DNA of 25,917 nucleotides from Betaproteobacteria bacterium (GTDB lineage Bacteria; Pseudomonadota; Gammaproteobacteria; Burkholderiales; SG8-39): positions 1-25,917 of the forward strand of contig JAAOZY010000031.1 of assembly GCA_012274205.1 (NCBI GenBank), given 5' to 3'. Position numbers and translations under genes: made by a program. The stretch's first letter is position 1; each line of letters opens with the position of its first letter. Under the pieces are notes generated by a model. That model was not told the DNA's origin. It saw only the letters and a list, made by a program, of their open reading frames with translations, and did no database searches. Below, piece by piece: positions 1 to 7,090 of the stretch.

Positions 1-493
1 CGTGGTGGCCTACCTCGTGGGCGATCACGTAGGCCTGGGCGAAATCGCCCGGGGCGCGAAAACGCGCTTGCAGGTCGCGGAAGAACGCGAGGTCAAGATA
101 GAGCTTCTCGTCGACGTTGCAGTAGAAGGGGCCCATGGCCGATTGCCCCCTGCCGCAGGCCGAGCGCACCTGCCCGTCGTAGAGCACCAGCGTCGGCGGG
201 CGGTACTGGGCGTTCGATTGTTGGAAAATCTTTCCCCACACAGCCTCGGTGCTGCCGAGCACCTTGGCGACGAACTGCCCCATCTCGTCCGCAGGCGCGC
301 CCTTGGGCGCCGCGCGCGTTTCCTGCTGCGGGGCAACCTGCTCCGCCACGCTCATCAAAGTGCTGGGATCGAAACCTAAGAAATAAGCGATGAGCACGAT
401 AACGACACCGCCCACGCCCAGCCCGCCGCCGACCATGCCGATGCCACGTCGATCCTCGACGTTGCGACTGGCCTGCTGATCGCCTAGTTGCAT
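1..493 (-). CDS. ypfJ: Neutral zinc metallopeptidase, YpfJ/KPN_02809 type (3' end outside window)
   Basis: This is a partial gene: the start codon lies at 493-491 and 164 codons run to the window edge without a stop. A strong ribosome binding site (GGGAGGA) sits just before the ATG. Residues 1-17 are polar, followed by a glycine/valine-rich transmembrane segment at about 18-40, so the catalytic part is probably periplasmic. The visible end reads AYVIAHEVGHH, the HExxH zinc-binding signature. Upstream, the segment around ACGRGQSAMGPFYC and the aromatic DLAFF block are typical of the YpfJ (Zn_peptidase_2) family. The substrate of this family is not established. The remaining C-terminal portion is not visible, so integrity cannot be judged. 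Family assignment is confident; function is inferred. Confidence 0.88.
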   Translation of the reverse strand, partial: MQLGDQQASRNVEDRRGIGMVGGGLGVGGVVIVLIAYFLGFDPSTLMSVAEQVAPQQETRAAPKGAPADEMGQFVAKVLGSTEAVWGKIFQQSNAQYRPPTLVLYDGQVRSACGRGQSAMGPFYCNVDEKLYLDLAFFRDLQARFRAPGDFAQAYVIAHEVGHH

Positions 494-714
494 ATTTCCT
501 CCCGCGTGTTCTGGTCTATGGTCTGCAGCGTATTACAAGCGATTCGCTGCACGGTGGTTCCAACTGTAGTGTTGTCGGCCCGGAGGTTCCGTGCGCCAGC
601 ACGCATACAGTCCTGGATCGGCATCCAGTGCACTAAAACTCTGCCAACATCGTAGCTGCGCCCGCGCACAGATTATTCACGCGCCGCTCCCTAAGGCGTG
701 TTGTTGCAAAACGC

Positions 715-864
715 ATGCCGCTTGCCGCGTTGGGGAGCAAGCGCGACGACGATCTCGCGTGCGGGGTAATCGAGACGGCTCACCCCGGCTACCTGGGTTC
801 GCAGGACAACGTCTACGCCGGCACCGTGAATGGCGTGGGCAGGGCGCAGGACAGGCAGCCGTAG
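715..864 (+). pseudogene. IS481-type transposase fragment (start of integrase core)
   Basis: The frame starting with ATG at 715 encodes 49 residues before a TAG at 862-864. Residues 17-41 (GVIETAHPGYLGSQDNVYAGT, then VNGVGR) resemble the segment that opens the DDE integrase core in IS481-type transposases, which I remember as roughly HPGYLGSQDTFYVGTLKGVGR. The aspartate in SQD would be the first catalytic acid. The rest of the core, including the second Asp and the Glu, is absent; similarity stops at about 837. Substitutions at normally conserved places (F to V, V to A, K to N) suggest an old relic. The assignment comes from recalled family sequence, not a database search. Confidence 0.6.
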
Positions 865-1045
865 CGGACGCCTCTGGAATCGTCGCTAACGTCGAAGATG
901 AACAGGTCTGTCGCTTCGGCAGAGTCCGGCTGCAGCGTGCCGCCATGCTTCGCCCAAAGATCGCCTAATCTCGTGTCGATTTCATTGTGCACGACGACTG
1001 GTGCATTGGTCCGGCCGCTTGCCCTCTCCAGGCTGTCCCGATAGG
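840..1045 (-). other. Possible gene remnant, unrecognised
   Basis: Read on the minus strand, this stretch is open and encodes a protein-like sequence with mixed composition (includes TRLGDLWAKHGG and ATDLFIFDVSDD). There is no plausible start with a ribosome binding site and no recognisable family. A short related reading, TRLADLWAQQ, occurs on the minus strand in the gap at about 3380-3425. It could be a decayed gene end or chance; confidence is low. Confidence 0.2.
941..971 (+). repeat. Left copy of imperfect 31-bp direct repeat
   Basis: This matches 3391-3421 at 25 of 31 positions, with a 12-base identical core CGCCCAAAGATC. The two copies have the same orientation and bracket the oxidoreductase/dehalogenase gene pair. 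The copies have diverged, so they are not a fresh target-site duplication; an ancient element end or homologous flank is possible. Confidence 0.45.
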
Positions 1046-1078
1046 ATGCCCGGACAAGAAAAGGGAAAGGAAGGATGG

Positions 1079-2638
1079 ATGAGTGCTTCGCAGGCGGCTT
1101 GGGACGAGACCTTCGACGTCGTAGTGGTCGGCTACGGCTTTGCGGGCGGCGCAGCCGCCATCGAAGCGAATGATCGCGGCGCCCGGGTGCTGCTGGTCGA
1201 GAAGAACGGCGATCCCGGCGGCACCTCGATCTGCTCGGCCGGCGGCATCCGGGTCGCCCGGGATGCGGGCGCGGCGCTGAGCTATCTCGAGGCGACCAAT
1301 GCCGACACGGCGCCGCGAGAGACATTGCGGGCGCTGGCCGAGGGCATGGCCTCGATTACGCCGTGGATCGAAGGACTGGCGGAGGCGGCCGGCGCCGAGA
1401 CGATAGTCGCCTGGATGCCGGGCAACTATCCCTTTCCCGGGCACCAGACTTTCGGCTTCCTCTCGATTGCCGAGATCCCGGGCCACGACATTCTGCAAGC
1501 CTATCCAAATGCCCGCGGCCTCAGAGGCGGCACGCGCATGTTCACTGTTGTCGATCGCAACGTGCGCAAGCGCGACATCATGGTCCGCTTCGGTTGCCGC
1601 GCCACACGCCTCATCAAGGCCGACGGCAACCGGGTCGACGGCATTGTGCTCGACGACAAGGATGGCAGCCGTCGCGTTCGCGCCCTTGGCGGCGTCATCC
1701 TCGCGACCGGCGGCTTCGAAGGCTGCGAAGCGATGAAGGCCCAATACTGGCAAGCCAAACCGGTCCTCCCTCAGGCGTATCGGCTCAATACCGGTGACGG
1801 CATACGCATGGCCCAGGACGTCGGCGCCGACCTCTGGCACATGTGGCACTACCACGGCAGCTACGGCATGCGTTACCAGGGCTACCCCTTCGCCATCCGC
1901 CTCGCGCGCTTGCCGGATTGGATCCCGGGGCAGGACGCGAGCGACTTCGAGATGCCTGCATTTTTCCGTGTCCAGGCCGACCATTCCATGCCCTGGATCG
2001 TCGTCGACCAGCGCGGCCGGCGCTACATGAACGAGTATCCGCCCTACGTGCAGGACACCGGCCATCGCGACATGGAGCCCTACGATCCGACCACGCAGCA
2101 GTACCTGCGCATTCCTTCCTGGCTGCTCCTCGATCAGGCGGGACTCGACCGCGGACAGCTCGGGATCGCGACTTACAACGACCCGGACGTCTCCTATGTC
2201 TGGAGCGCGGACAACAGCCAGGAGATCGAGAACGGCATCCTGAAGCGCGCCGACACGCTGGCCGAGCTCGCCCGCATCATTGGCTGTGAGCCTGACGGTC
2301 TCGAGGAGACGGTCGCGCGCTGGAACAGCTTCTGCGAGAAGGAGGCCGACACCGATTTCGGCCGCATGCCGAAATCCCTGGTCCCCATCAAGACGCCTCC
2401 CTACTACGCCACCGAGCTCTGGCCGATGGTAGGCAATACCCAGGGCGGCCCGGTGCACGATGCGCGCAATCGCATCCTCAACCCCTATGGCGAAGTTATC
2501 GACGGGCTCTACGAGGCCGGCGAGCTTGGCAGCGTCTTCGGTCACCTCTATCTATCGGGGGGCAACCTCGCAGAGTGCTTCGTCGGGGGCCGCATCGCGG
2601 CAGTCGACGCTGCAGCCCGCGCCAAGAAGAGCAGTTGA
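1079..2638 (+). CDS. FAD-dependent oxidoreductase, fumarate reductase/succinate dehydrogenase flavoprotein type
   Basis: The 519-residue protein is a soluble flavoprotein of the FAD_binding_2 family, which includes fumarate reductases, tricarballylate dehydrogenase and 3-ketosteroid dehydrogenases. The dinucleotide-binding fold is clear near the N-terminus: GYGFAG at 18-23, the ribose-binding acidic residue E41 after strand two, and the GGTS turn at about 48-51. The C-terminal FAD-closing segment (YEAGELGSVFGHLYLSGGNLAE) is present, so the protein is complete. The ATG at 1079 is preceded by an AAAGGAAGG ribosome binding site; an open frame continues upstream but without one. No heme, signal peptide or Fe-S domain is seen, so the electron partner is unknown. 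It ends 4 bases before the next gene, implying co-transcription. Substrate cannot be read from sequence. Confidence 0.85.
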   Translation: MSASQAAWDETFDVVVVGYGFAGGAAAIEANDRGARVLLVEKNGDPGGTSICSAGGIRVARDAGAALSYLEATNADTAPRETLRALAEGMASITPWIEGLAEAAGAETIVAWMPGNYPFPGHQTFGFLSIAEIPGHDILQAYPNARGLRGGTRMFTVVDRNVRKRDIMVRFGCRATRLIKADGNRVDGIVLDDKDGSRRVRALGGVILATGGFEGCEAMKAQYWQAKPVLPQAYRLNTGDGIRMAQDVGADLWHMWHYHGSYGMRYQGYPFAIRLARLPDWIPGQDASDFEMPAFFRVQADHSMPWIVVDQRGRRYMNEYPPYVQDTGHRDMEPYDPTTQQYLRIPSWLLLDQAGLDRGQLGIATYNDPDVSYVWSADNSQEIENGILKRADTLAELARIIGCEPDGLEETVARWNSFCEKEADTDFGRMPKSLVPIKTPPYYATELWPMVGNTQGGPVHDARNRILNPYGEVIDGLYEAGELGSVFGHLYLSGGNLAECFVGGRIAAVDAAARAKKSS

Positions 2639-2642
2639 GCCG

Positions 2643-3323
2643 ATGACCCGCTACGCCCTCGTCAGCTTCGACGCCTACTCCGCCCTTTTCGATATCGCCG
2701 GCAGCCTCAGCGGCAGGCTGCGCGAGACAAGCGGTCTGGCAGAGACGGATGCCACAGCTGCCTTCCAACTCTGGCGCTCCAAGCAGATGGAGCGTGCGGC
2801 CCTTTCCAACTCACTCAGCCTCGGGCGCATTAGCTTCCGTGAGGCGACGCGCCAGGCTCTGGGCTATGTCGAGTGGCGCTACAAGCTCGCGCTCACCGAG
2901 GAGCAGCGCCGGGAACTGGTCATGGCCTGGGATCGGCTGACACCCTGGCCCGAGGTGCCGGCCGTGCTCGAGGCACTTAAGGTACGCGGCTACGCGCTGG
3001 CCATTCTTTCCAACGGCGACAAAGTGATGCTCACGGCCCTTGCCAAGCGGCTGCCTGTGCGCATCGACCACATCTGCTCGTCGGAGGAAGCCGGCGCCGA
3101 CAAGCCGCATCCGGACGTCTACGCGCTGCCAAGGCGCACGCTCGGCATCGCGCGCCACGCCATTCTGCACGTGGCAGGCGGAGCGAACGATGCGCTGGGG
3201 GCCGTGGCCGCGGGCTTGCCCTGTTACTGGTCCAATCGCAACCATGAAGTCGTGCTCGATCCAGCGTTCGCGCCCACCTACGACCGCCCCGATCTGGAGG
3301 GTCTGCTCGAGGTTCTGCCCTGA
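2643..3323 (+). CDS. Haloacid dehalogenase-like hydrolase (type II family, atypical active site)
   Basis: The 226-residue protein has the HAD fold of (S)-2-haloacid dehalogenases. Motif I is FDAYSALFD with nucleophile D10; motif II is LSNGD; motif III contains the lysine in ADKPHPDVY; motif IV ends with the acidic residue in GGANDALGA. Compared with characterised L-2-haloacid dehalogenases, several active-site positions differ: the usual threonine of DxYGTLFD is alanine, and the Ser-Ser-Asn of the SSNxxD loop is Ala-Gly-Gly. The arginine in the WRxKQ segment is kept. It may therefore act on something other than a haloacid, or be less active. Its ATG lies 4 bases after the flavoprotein stop, so the two are probably one operon and may work in one catabolic step. 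Confidence 0.8.
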   Translation: MTRYALVSFDAYSALFDIAGSLSGRLRETSGLAETDATAAFQLWRSKQMERAALSNSLSLGRISFREATRQALGYVEWRYKLALTEEQRRELVMAWDRLTPWPEVPAVLEALKVRGYALAILSNGDKVMLTALAKRLPVRIDHICSSEEAGADKPHPDVYALPRRTLGIARHAILHVAGGANDALGAVAAGLPCYWSNRNHEVVLDPAFAPTYDRPDLEGLLEVLP

Positions 3324-3332
3324 TCCGGTCAG

Positions 3333-3350
3333 GCGGCCGATGCCGGCCGC
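3333..3350 (+). terminator. GC-rich hairpin after the HAD gene
   Basis: GCGGCC and GGCCGC form a 6-bp inverted repeat with a 6-base loop, 10 bases after the HAD stop codon. There is no T-run after it, so termination would need Rho or it may be incidental. Confidence 0.3.
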
Positions 3351-3390
3351 GCACGACTGCTTCGGCGGAGTTCGGCCCGCAGCGCGCGGC

Positions 3391-3421
3391 CGCGCTGCTG
3401 CGCCCAAAGATCAGCCAATCT
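3391..3421 (+). repeat. Right copy of imperfect 31-bp direct repeat
   Basis: This is the partner of the copy at 941-971 (25 of 31 identical). It lies in the 213-bp gap between the HAD gene and the decarboxylase gene, so the pair flanks the two-gene module. Confidence 0.45.
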
Positions 3422-3454
3422 GGTGCCAGTGTCGCGTTAGCGGACGAGGGTGGA

Positions 3455-3484
3455 TTGCCACCCTTTGGCATCGCGAGGTACACT
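3455..3484 (+). promoter_or_regulatory. Candidate sigma-70 promoter for the decarboxylase gene
   Basis: A -35 box TTGCCA (3455-3460) and a -10 box TACACT (3479-3484) are 18 bases apart. Transcription would start near 3491 and give a leader of about 46 bases before the ATG at 3537. A short inverted repeat (GGGTGG/CCACCC) overlaps the -35 box. Confidence 0.45.
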
Positions 3485-3536
3485 CACCGCCCCGCAGCTG
3501 GACTTCCACAGAAAAATACCCCAAACATACGCCATC

Positions 3537-4784
3537 ATGACCGACAAGCCACTCCCCTTTGACGAACGGAAGATTCGCGAGATCGCTCGCAATTATCCGA
3601 CGCCGTTTTACATTTACGACGAAGCTGCGATCCGTGCGAGCGCCCGCCGGCTGAACCAGGCCTTCGCCTGGTGCGCGTTCAAGGAGTATTTCGCCGTCAA
3701 GGCCACTCCGAATCCGCACTTGCTCAAGATCCTGAAGCAGGAAAGTCTGGGCGGGGATTGTTCGAGCCAGGCGGAACTGGAACTGTGCCAGCGCGTTGGG
3801 ATCACCGGCGAAGACATCATGTTCACGTCGAACGAGACGCCGGCGAAAGAATACCGCCGGGCGAAGGAGTTGGGCGCGATCATCAACCTGGACGACATCA
3901 CGCACATCCCATATCTGGAGCAGCACGTGGGCTTGCCCGAGGCGATTTGCCTGCGCTACAACCCGGGTCCGCTGCGCGAGGGGAATGCCATCATCGGCAA
4001 GCCGGAAGAAGCGAAGTACGGCTTCACCCGCGAGCAGCTAACGGAAGGCTACCGGCAATTGAAGGCCAAGGGGGTGCGCCGCTTCGGCTTGCACACCATG
4101 GTGGCCTCAAACGAGCTGAATCCCGAATTCTTCGTGGAAACGGCGAAGATGCTGTTTCAACTGGCCGTGGAGCTTGCGCGCGATCCAGGCGTGAGGATCG
4201 AGTTCGTCAACCTCGGCGGCGGCATCGGCATTCCTTACCGCCCCGGCGACAAAGCAGTCGACCTCGACCTGGTCGGGCGGGAGATACAGCAGGCCTATCA
4301 GGAGATCGTGGTGCCGGCCGGTTTGCATCCGCTGAAGATTTTCATGGAAAACGGCCGCTGCATCACCGGACCCTACGGCTATCTCGTCACCGAGGCGATC
4401 CATCACAAGAGCACCTACAAGCAATACATCGGCGTCGATGCCTGCATGTCCAACTTGATGCGGCCCGGCATGTACGGTGCCTACCACCACATAACGGTGC
4501 TCGGAAAAGAAACAGCACCCGAGGACCATACTTACGACGTGGTGGGTTCGCTGTGCGAGAACAACGACAAGTTCGCGATCGACAGGAAGCTCCCCGGGAT
4601 CAAGGCCGGCGACCTGCTCGCCATCCACGACGCCGGCGCTCACGGCTACGCCATGGGCTTTCAATACAACGGCAAGCTGCGCTCCGCCGAGTTGCTGCTG
4701 CGGGAAGACCGCTCTGTCGTACCGATCCGGCGCGCGGAAACCCTGGACGATTATTTCGCAACCCTGGATTTCTCCAAACTCTAG
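3537..4784 (+). CDS. lysA: Diaminopimelate decarboxylase-type PLP enzyme
   Basis: The 415-residue protein is a fold-III (alanine racemase-like) PLP decarboxylase. The PLP lysine is K55 in YFAVKATPNP; the phosphate-binding loop is NLGGGIG (225-231); ENGR (271-274) corresponds to the EPGR loop; and C340 in SLCENNDKF is the cysteine supplied across the dimer. Y371 lies in the C-terminal HDAGAHGYAM motif. Diaminopimelate decarboxylase would make lysine in the cytoplasm. The segment GLHTMVASN replaces the usual GLHCHIGSQ and CENND replaces CESxD, so this is a divergent LysA subgroup and another basic amino acid substrate is possible. The ATG at 3537 has no good ribosome binding site but matches the family N-terminus. 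The gene stands alone with its own promoter. Confidence 0.8.
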   Translation: MTDKPLPFDERKIREIARNYPTPFYIYDEAAIRASARRLNQAFAWCAFKEYFAVKATPNPHLLKILKQESLGGDCSSQAELELCQRVGITGEDIMFTSNETPAKEYRRAKELGAIINLDDITHIPYLEQHVGLPEAICLRYNPGPLREGNAIIGKPEEAKYGFTREQLTEGYRQLKAKGVRRFGLHTMVASNELNPEFFVETAKMLFQLAVELARDPGVRIEFVNLGGGIGIPYRPGDKAVDLDLVGREIQQAYQEIVVPAGLHPLKIFMENGRCITGPYGYLVTEAIHHKSTYKQYIGVDACMSNLMRPGMYGAYHHITVLGKETAPEDHTYDVVGSLCENNDKFAIDRKLPGIKAGDLLAIHDAGAHGYAMGFQYNGKLRSAELLLREDRSVVPIRRAETLDDYFATLDFSKL

Positions 4785-4847
4785 GCGCAGGGTCCGGGCA
4801 CAGGGGCCGCTGGCATGCACCGCCCATGCCGACCCCGCGTCGACGCT

Positions 4848-4868
4848 TGGCCGGAACACATCCGGCCA
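4848..4868. terminator. Hairpin between convergent genes
   Basis: TGGCCGGA and TCCGGCCA form a perfect 8-bp stem with loop ACACA in the 105-bp gap between the convergent decarboxylase and FAA hydrolase genes. It could stop transcripts from both sides, but neither strand has a T-run. A weaker GGCATG/CATGCC stem lies at 4812-4830. Confidence 0.4.
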
Positions 4869-4889
4869 GCTGACTGAATCCCGAGCGCG

Positions 4890-6074
4890 CTAGCGAATAA
4901 GGCCGCGCGCCGCGAGATTTCGCATCAAGGCGCTGATGCCGAACGTCCAGGGCGCCGCCCGATCCGAAGACGTGACCCGGTTCACCAGGCGGCCCAGTTT
5001 CGGCGTCGAAATGCTGACCAGATCGCCCAGTTTGTGGGTGAATCCCATGCCGGGCGCGCCGCGGTCCTTGACCGGCGCGAACATGGTGCCGAGGAACAGC
5101 ATGAAGCCGTCCGGGTACTGGTGGTATGGCCCCCAGGCGTGGGTGACGATGTCCAGCGGATCGCGGCTGATCTTGCTCATCGGACTCACTCCCTCTAGCA
5201 CGAAGCCATCCGTCCCGGCGATTTCGAGAGCGAGTTCGGCCTGGCGCACGTCGTCGATGCCGAATTTGTCGTCGAACAGTCGGATAAACGGGCCGATCGC
5301 GCACGATGCGTTATTGTCCTTGGACTTGCCCAGGAGCAGCGCACTGCGGCCTTCGAAGTCGCGCAGATTGACATCGTTGCCCAGGCTCGCGCCGATGGTC
5401 TCGCCCGTGGCGGTGACGGCGAGCACGATTTCCGGTTCCGGGTTGTTCCAGGTCGATTTCGGGTGCAGGCCGATTTCCGCGCCCAGGCCAACCGCCGACA
5501 TGACCTGCGATTTGGTGAAGATTTCCGCATCCGGACCAATGCCGACTTCCAGATACTGCGACCAGGCCCCCTGCGCCACCAGCACGCGCTTGATTTCACC
5601 GGCCTCGGGGGAACCCGGTTTCACCGCGGCCAGATTATCACCCATGATGCGCATCACCTGCGCGCGTATCGCTTCGGCCTTGGCGGTATCGCCGCGCGCC
5701 TGTTCCTCGATCACGCGTTCGAGCAGGCTTTGCACGAAGGTGACGCCGCTCGCCTTGATCGCCTGCAGGTCGTTGGGCGCGAGCAGCGAAGCTGTGTCGG
5801 CGCGTTTGCCGTCGCCGCTGTTCGCCAGCAGCGCCTCGACCGAGCACACGACTTTTCCCGGCGCGCCGCGGGCGAGGGCGACGCGGTCGGCGCGCGCCAG
5901 CAGCTGGCTCATGGTCGGCTCGATCCCGGCGAGGTCGACCACTTCGCCGTTGGCGCGCAGCGCAACGGGCGAGGGGCCGCCCGCGCCCGGCAGCCAGGCG
6001 CGGCCGACCAGTGCGGCCTCGCGCCAATCGTCAGGCAGGCATTCAATCGTGAGCAGATTATTCAGCGTCGTCAC
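4890..6074 (-). CDS. Fumarylacetoacetate hydrolase family protein
   Basis: The 394-residue protein has a C-terminal FAA hydrolase domain. The metal-binding acidic residues typical of the family are visible as E213 and E215 in NPEPEIV and D234 in LGNDVNLRDFEGRS. Members hydrolyse, decarboxylate or isomerise diketo or oxo acids in catabolism of aromatic compounds or sugars; which reaction applies here is not evident. The N-terminal 150 residues are a family-specific extension, making it longer than short FAA hydrolases of about 280 residues. It starts with GTG at 6074, whose bases overlap the prmB stop (GTGA), so it is translationally coupled to prmB. Nothing nearby suggests a dedicated catabolic pathway. 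Confidence 0.82.
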   Translation of the reverse strand: MTTLNNLLTIECLPDDWREAALVGRAWLPGAGGPSPVALRANGEVVDLAGIEPTMSQLLARADRVALARGAPGKVVCSVEALLANSGDGKRADTASLLAPNDLQAIKASGVTFVQSLLERVIEEQARGDTAKAEAIRAQVMRIMGDNLAAVKPGSPEAGEIKRVLVAQGAWSQYLEVGIGPDAEIFTKSQVMSAVGLGAEIGLHPKSTWNNPEPEIVLAVTATGETIGASLGNDVNLRDFEGRSALLLGKSKDNNASCAIGPFIRLFDDKFGIDDVRQAELALEIAGTDGFVLEGVSPMSKISRDPLDIVTHAWGPYHQYPDGFMLFLGTMFAPVKDRGAPGMGFTHKLGDLVSISTPKLGRLVNRVTSSDRAAPWTFGISALMRNLAARGLIR

Positions 6075-6937
6075 GGCAAATCCTCTCGCTGCAACAGGAA
6101 TACGTAATCTTCGCCGGCGCTGGTTTCCGGCCAGATGAAGGGCAAGCGCGGATAGGCTTTTTCCAGCGCGGCGCGATTGTGCCCGATCTCGACCACGAGC
6201 AAGCCCTGCGGGTGCAGATGTGCGGACGCCTGCGCCAGCATGCGCCGCACCAGCACCAGTCCGTCGCGTCCGCCGGCCAGGGCGAGGCGCGGCTCGCGCC
6301 GGTATTCGCGCGGCAGCGCGCGCATGGCGGCGGCATTGACATAGGGCGGATTGGACAAAATCAGGTCGTAGCGCCGCCCGGCCAGTCGATCGAACAAGTC
6401 GGTCCGTATCAGCCGCACGCGCCGGCCCAAGGCATAGTCCTTCACGTTCCTGCGCGCCACCTGCAAGGCTTCGGCAGACAGATCGGCGGCGTCTATGCGC
6501 GCATCGGCAAAGGCGTGCGCGGCGAGCACCGCAAGACAGCCCGAGCCGGTGCACAGGTCGAGCACGCTGCGCAGCTTGCGCGCATCCGCGACCCAGGGCG
6601 CAAATTTGCTGCGCAGCAATTCGGCGATGAAGGAACGCGGCACGATGGCGCGTTCGTCGACGTAGAAGCGGAATTCACCGAGCCAGGCCTCATGGGTGAG
6701 GTAGGCGGCCGGCATGCGCTCGCGCACGCGCCGTCGCAAAATGCTCCGCACCGCCTCGACTTCCCCGGCGCTCAACTGACGCTCGAGCACCGGATCGAGT
6801 TCGTCCAGCGGCAGTTTCAGCGTATGCAATATGAGATATACGGCCTCGTCGCGGGCGTTGTGCGTGCCGTGGCCGAAGGCGAGGCCGGCGCGCCTGAACT
6901 GCGTGACCGCCTCGCGCAGCACGGTGCGCAGCTTCAC
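6071..6937 (-). CDS. prmB: Ribosomal protein L3 glutamine N5-methyltransferase
   Basis: The 288-residue protein transfers a methyl group from S-adenosylmethionine to a glutamine of ribosomal protein L3. The SAM-binding motif is DLCTGSGC (127-134) and the glutamine-binding catalytic motif is NPPY (196-199). The downstream block EYRREPRLALAGGRDGL is characteristic of PrmB as opposed to the release-factor enzyme PrmC, as is the N-terminal FGHGTHNARDEAV. The start used is GTG at 6937. The family often has a few more N-terminal residues and the frame stays open upstream, but no better start is visible. The stop overlaps the next gene's start by four bases. Confidence 0.92.
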   Translation of the reverse strand: MKLRTVLREAVTQFRRAGLAFGHGTHNARDEAVYLILHTLKLPLDELDPVLERQLSAGEVEAVRSILRRRVRERMPAAYLTHEAWLGEFRFYVDERAIVPRSFIAELLRSKFAPWVADARKLRSVLDLCTGSGCLAVLAAHAFADARIDAADLSAEALQVARRNVKDYALGRRVRLIRTDLFDRLAGRRYDLILSNPPYVNAAAMRALPREYRREPRLALAGGRDGLVLVRRMLAQASAHLHPQGLLVVEIGHNRAALEKAYPRLPFIWPETSAGEDYVFLLQREDLP

Positions 6938-7090
6938 CGGACGGTCGCGTTGCGGGTTCAGATCGGCAGCGGCAGGTGAGCCCGCACCCGCCGGCAGTTG
7001 GGCGCAAGCGCATCGCGCGCGCAGACAAAGGCGGCGAGGGGGGACTTCAAGCCGCTTGCGCCGCAGCCGTACAGCATACCCTCGCGCCCA

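Larger units (their letters stand above)
494..1078. other. 585-bp gene-poor region with mobile-element debris
   Basis: No intact gene is supported here. The stretch holds the upstream region of the metallopeptidase gene, a decayed IS481-type transposase fragment on the plus strand (about 715-837), a possible gene remnant on the minus strand (about 840-1045), and one copy of an imperfect direct repeat (941-971). It looks like the scar of past insertion and deletion at the left edge of the oxidoreductase/dehalogenase module. Confidence 0.6.

Noticed and set aside
484..669. 61-codon minus-strand ORF upstream of the metallopeptidase
   Set aside because: It overlaps the metallopeptidase start and leader, has no ribosome binding site and no family resemblance.
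591..968. 125-codon plus-strand ORF over the transposase relic
   Set aside because: It is a different frame from the one carrying the IS481-like residues and reads as arginine-rich shadow sequence.
965..2545. 526-codon open frame antisense to the flavoprotein gene
   Set aside because: It is a GC-bias shadow; the plus-strand frame has a clear FAD fold and ribosome binding site.
6958..7077. Small minus-strand ORF of 39 codons (ATG 7077) in the pilU-prmB gap
   Set aside because: GAGGG lies only one base before the ATG, the sequence resembles no family I know, and GC-rich gaps commonly hold such chance frames.
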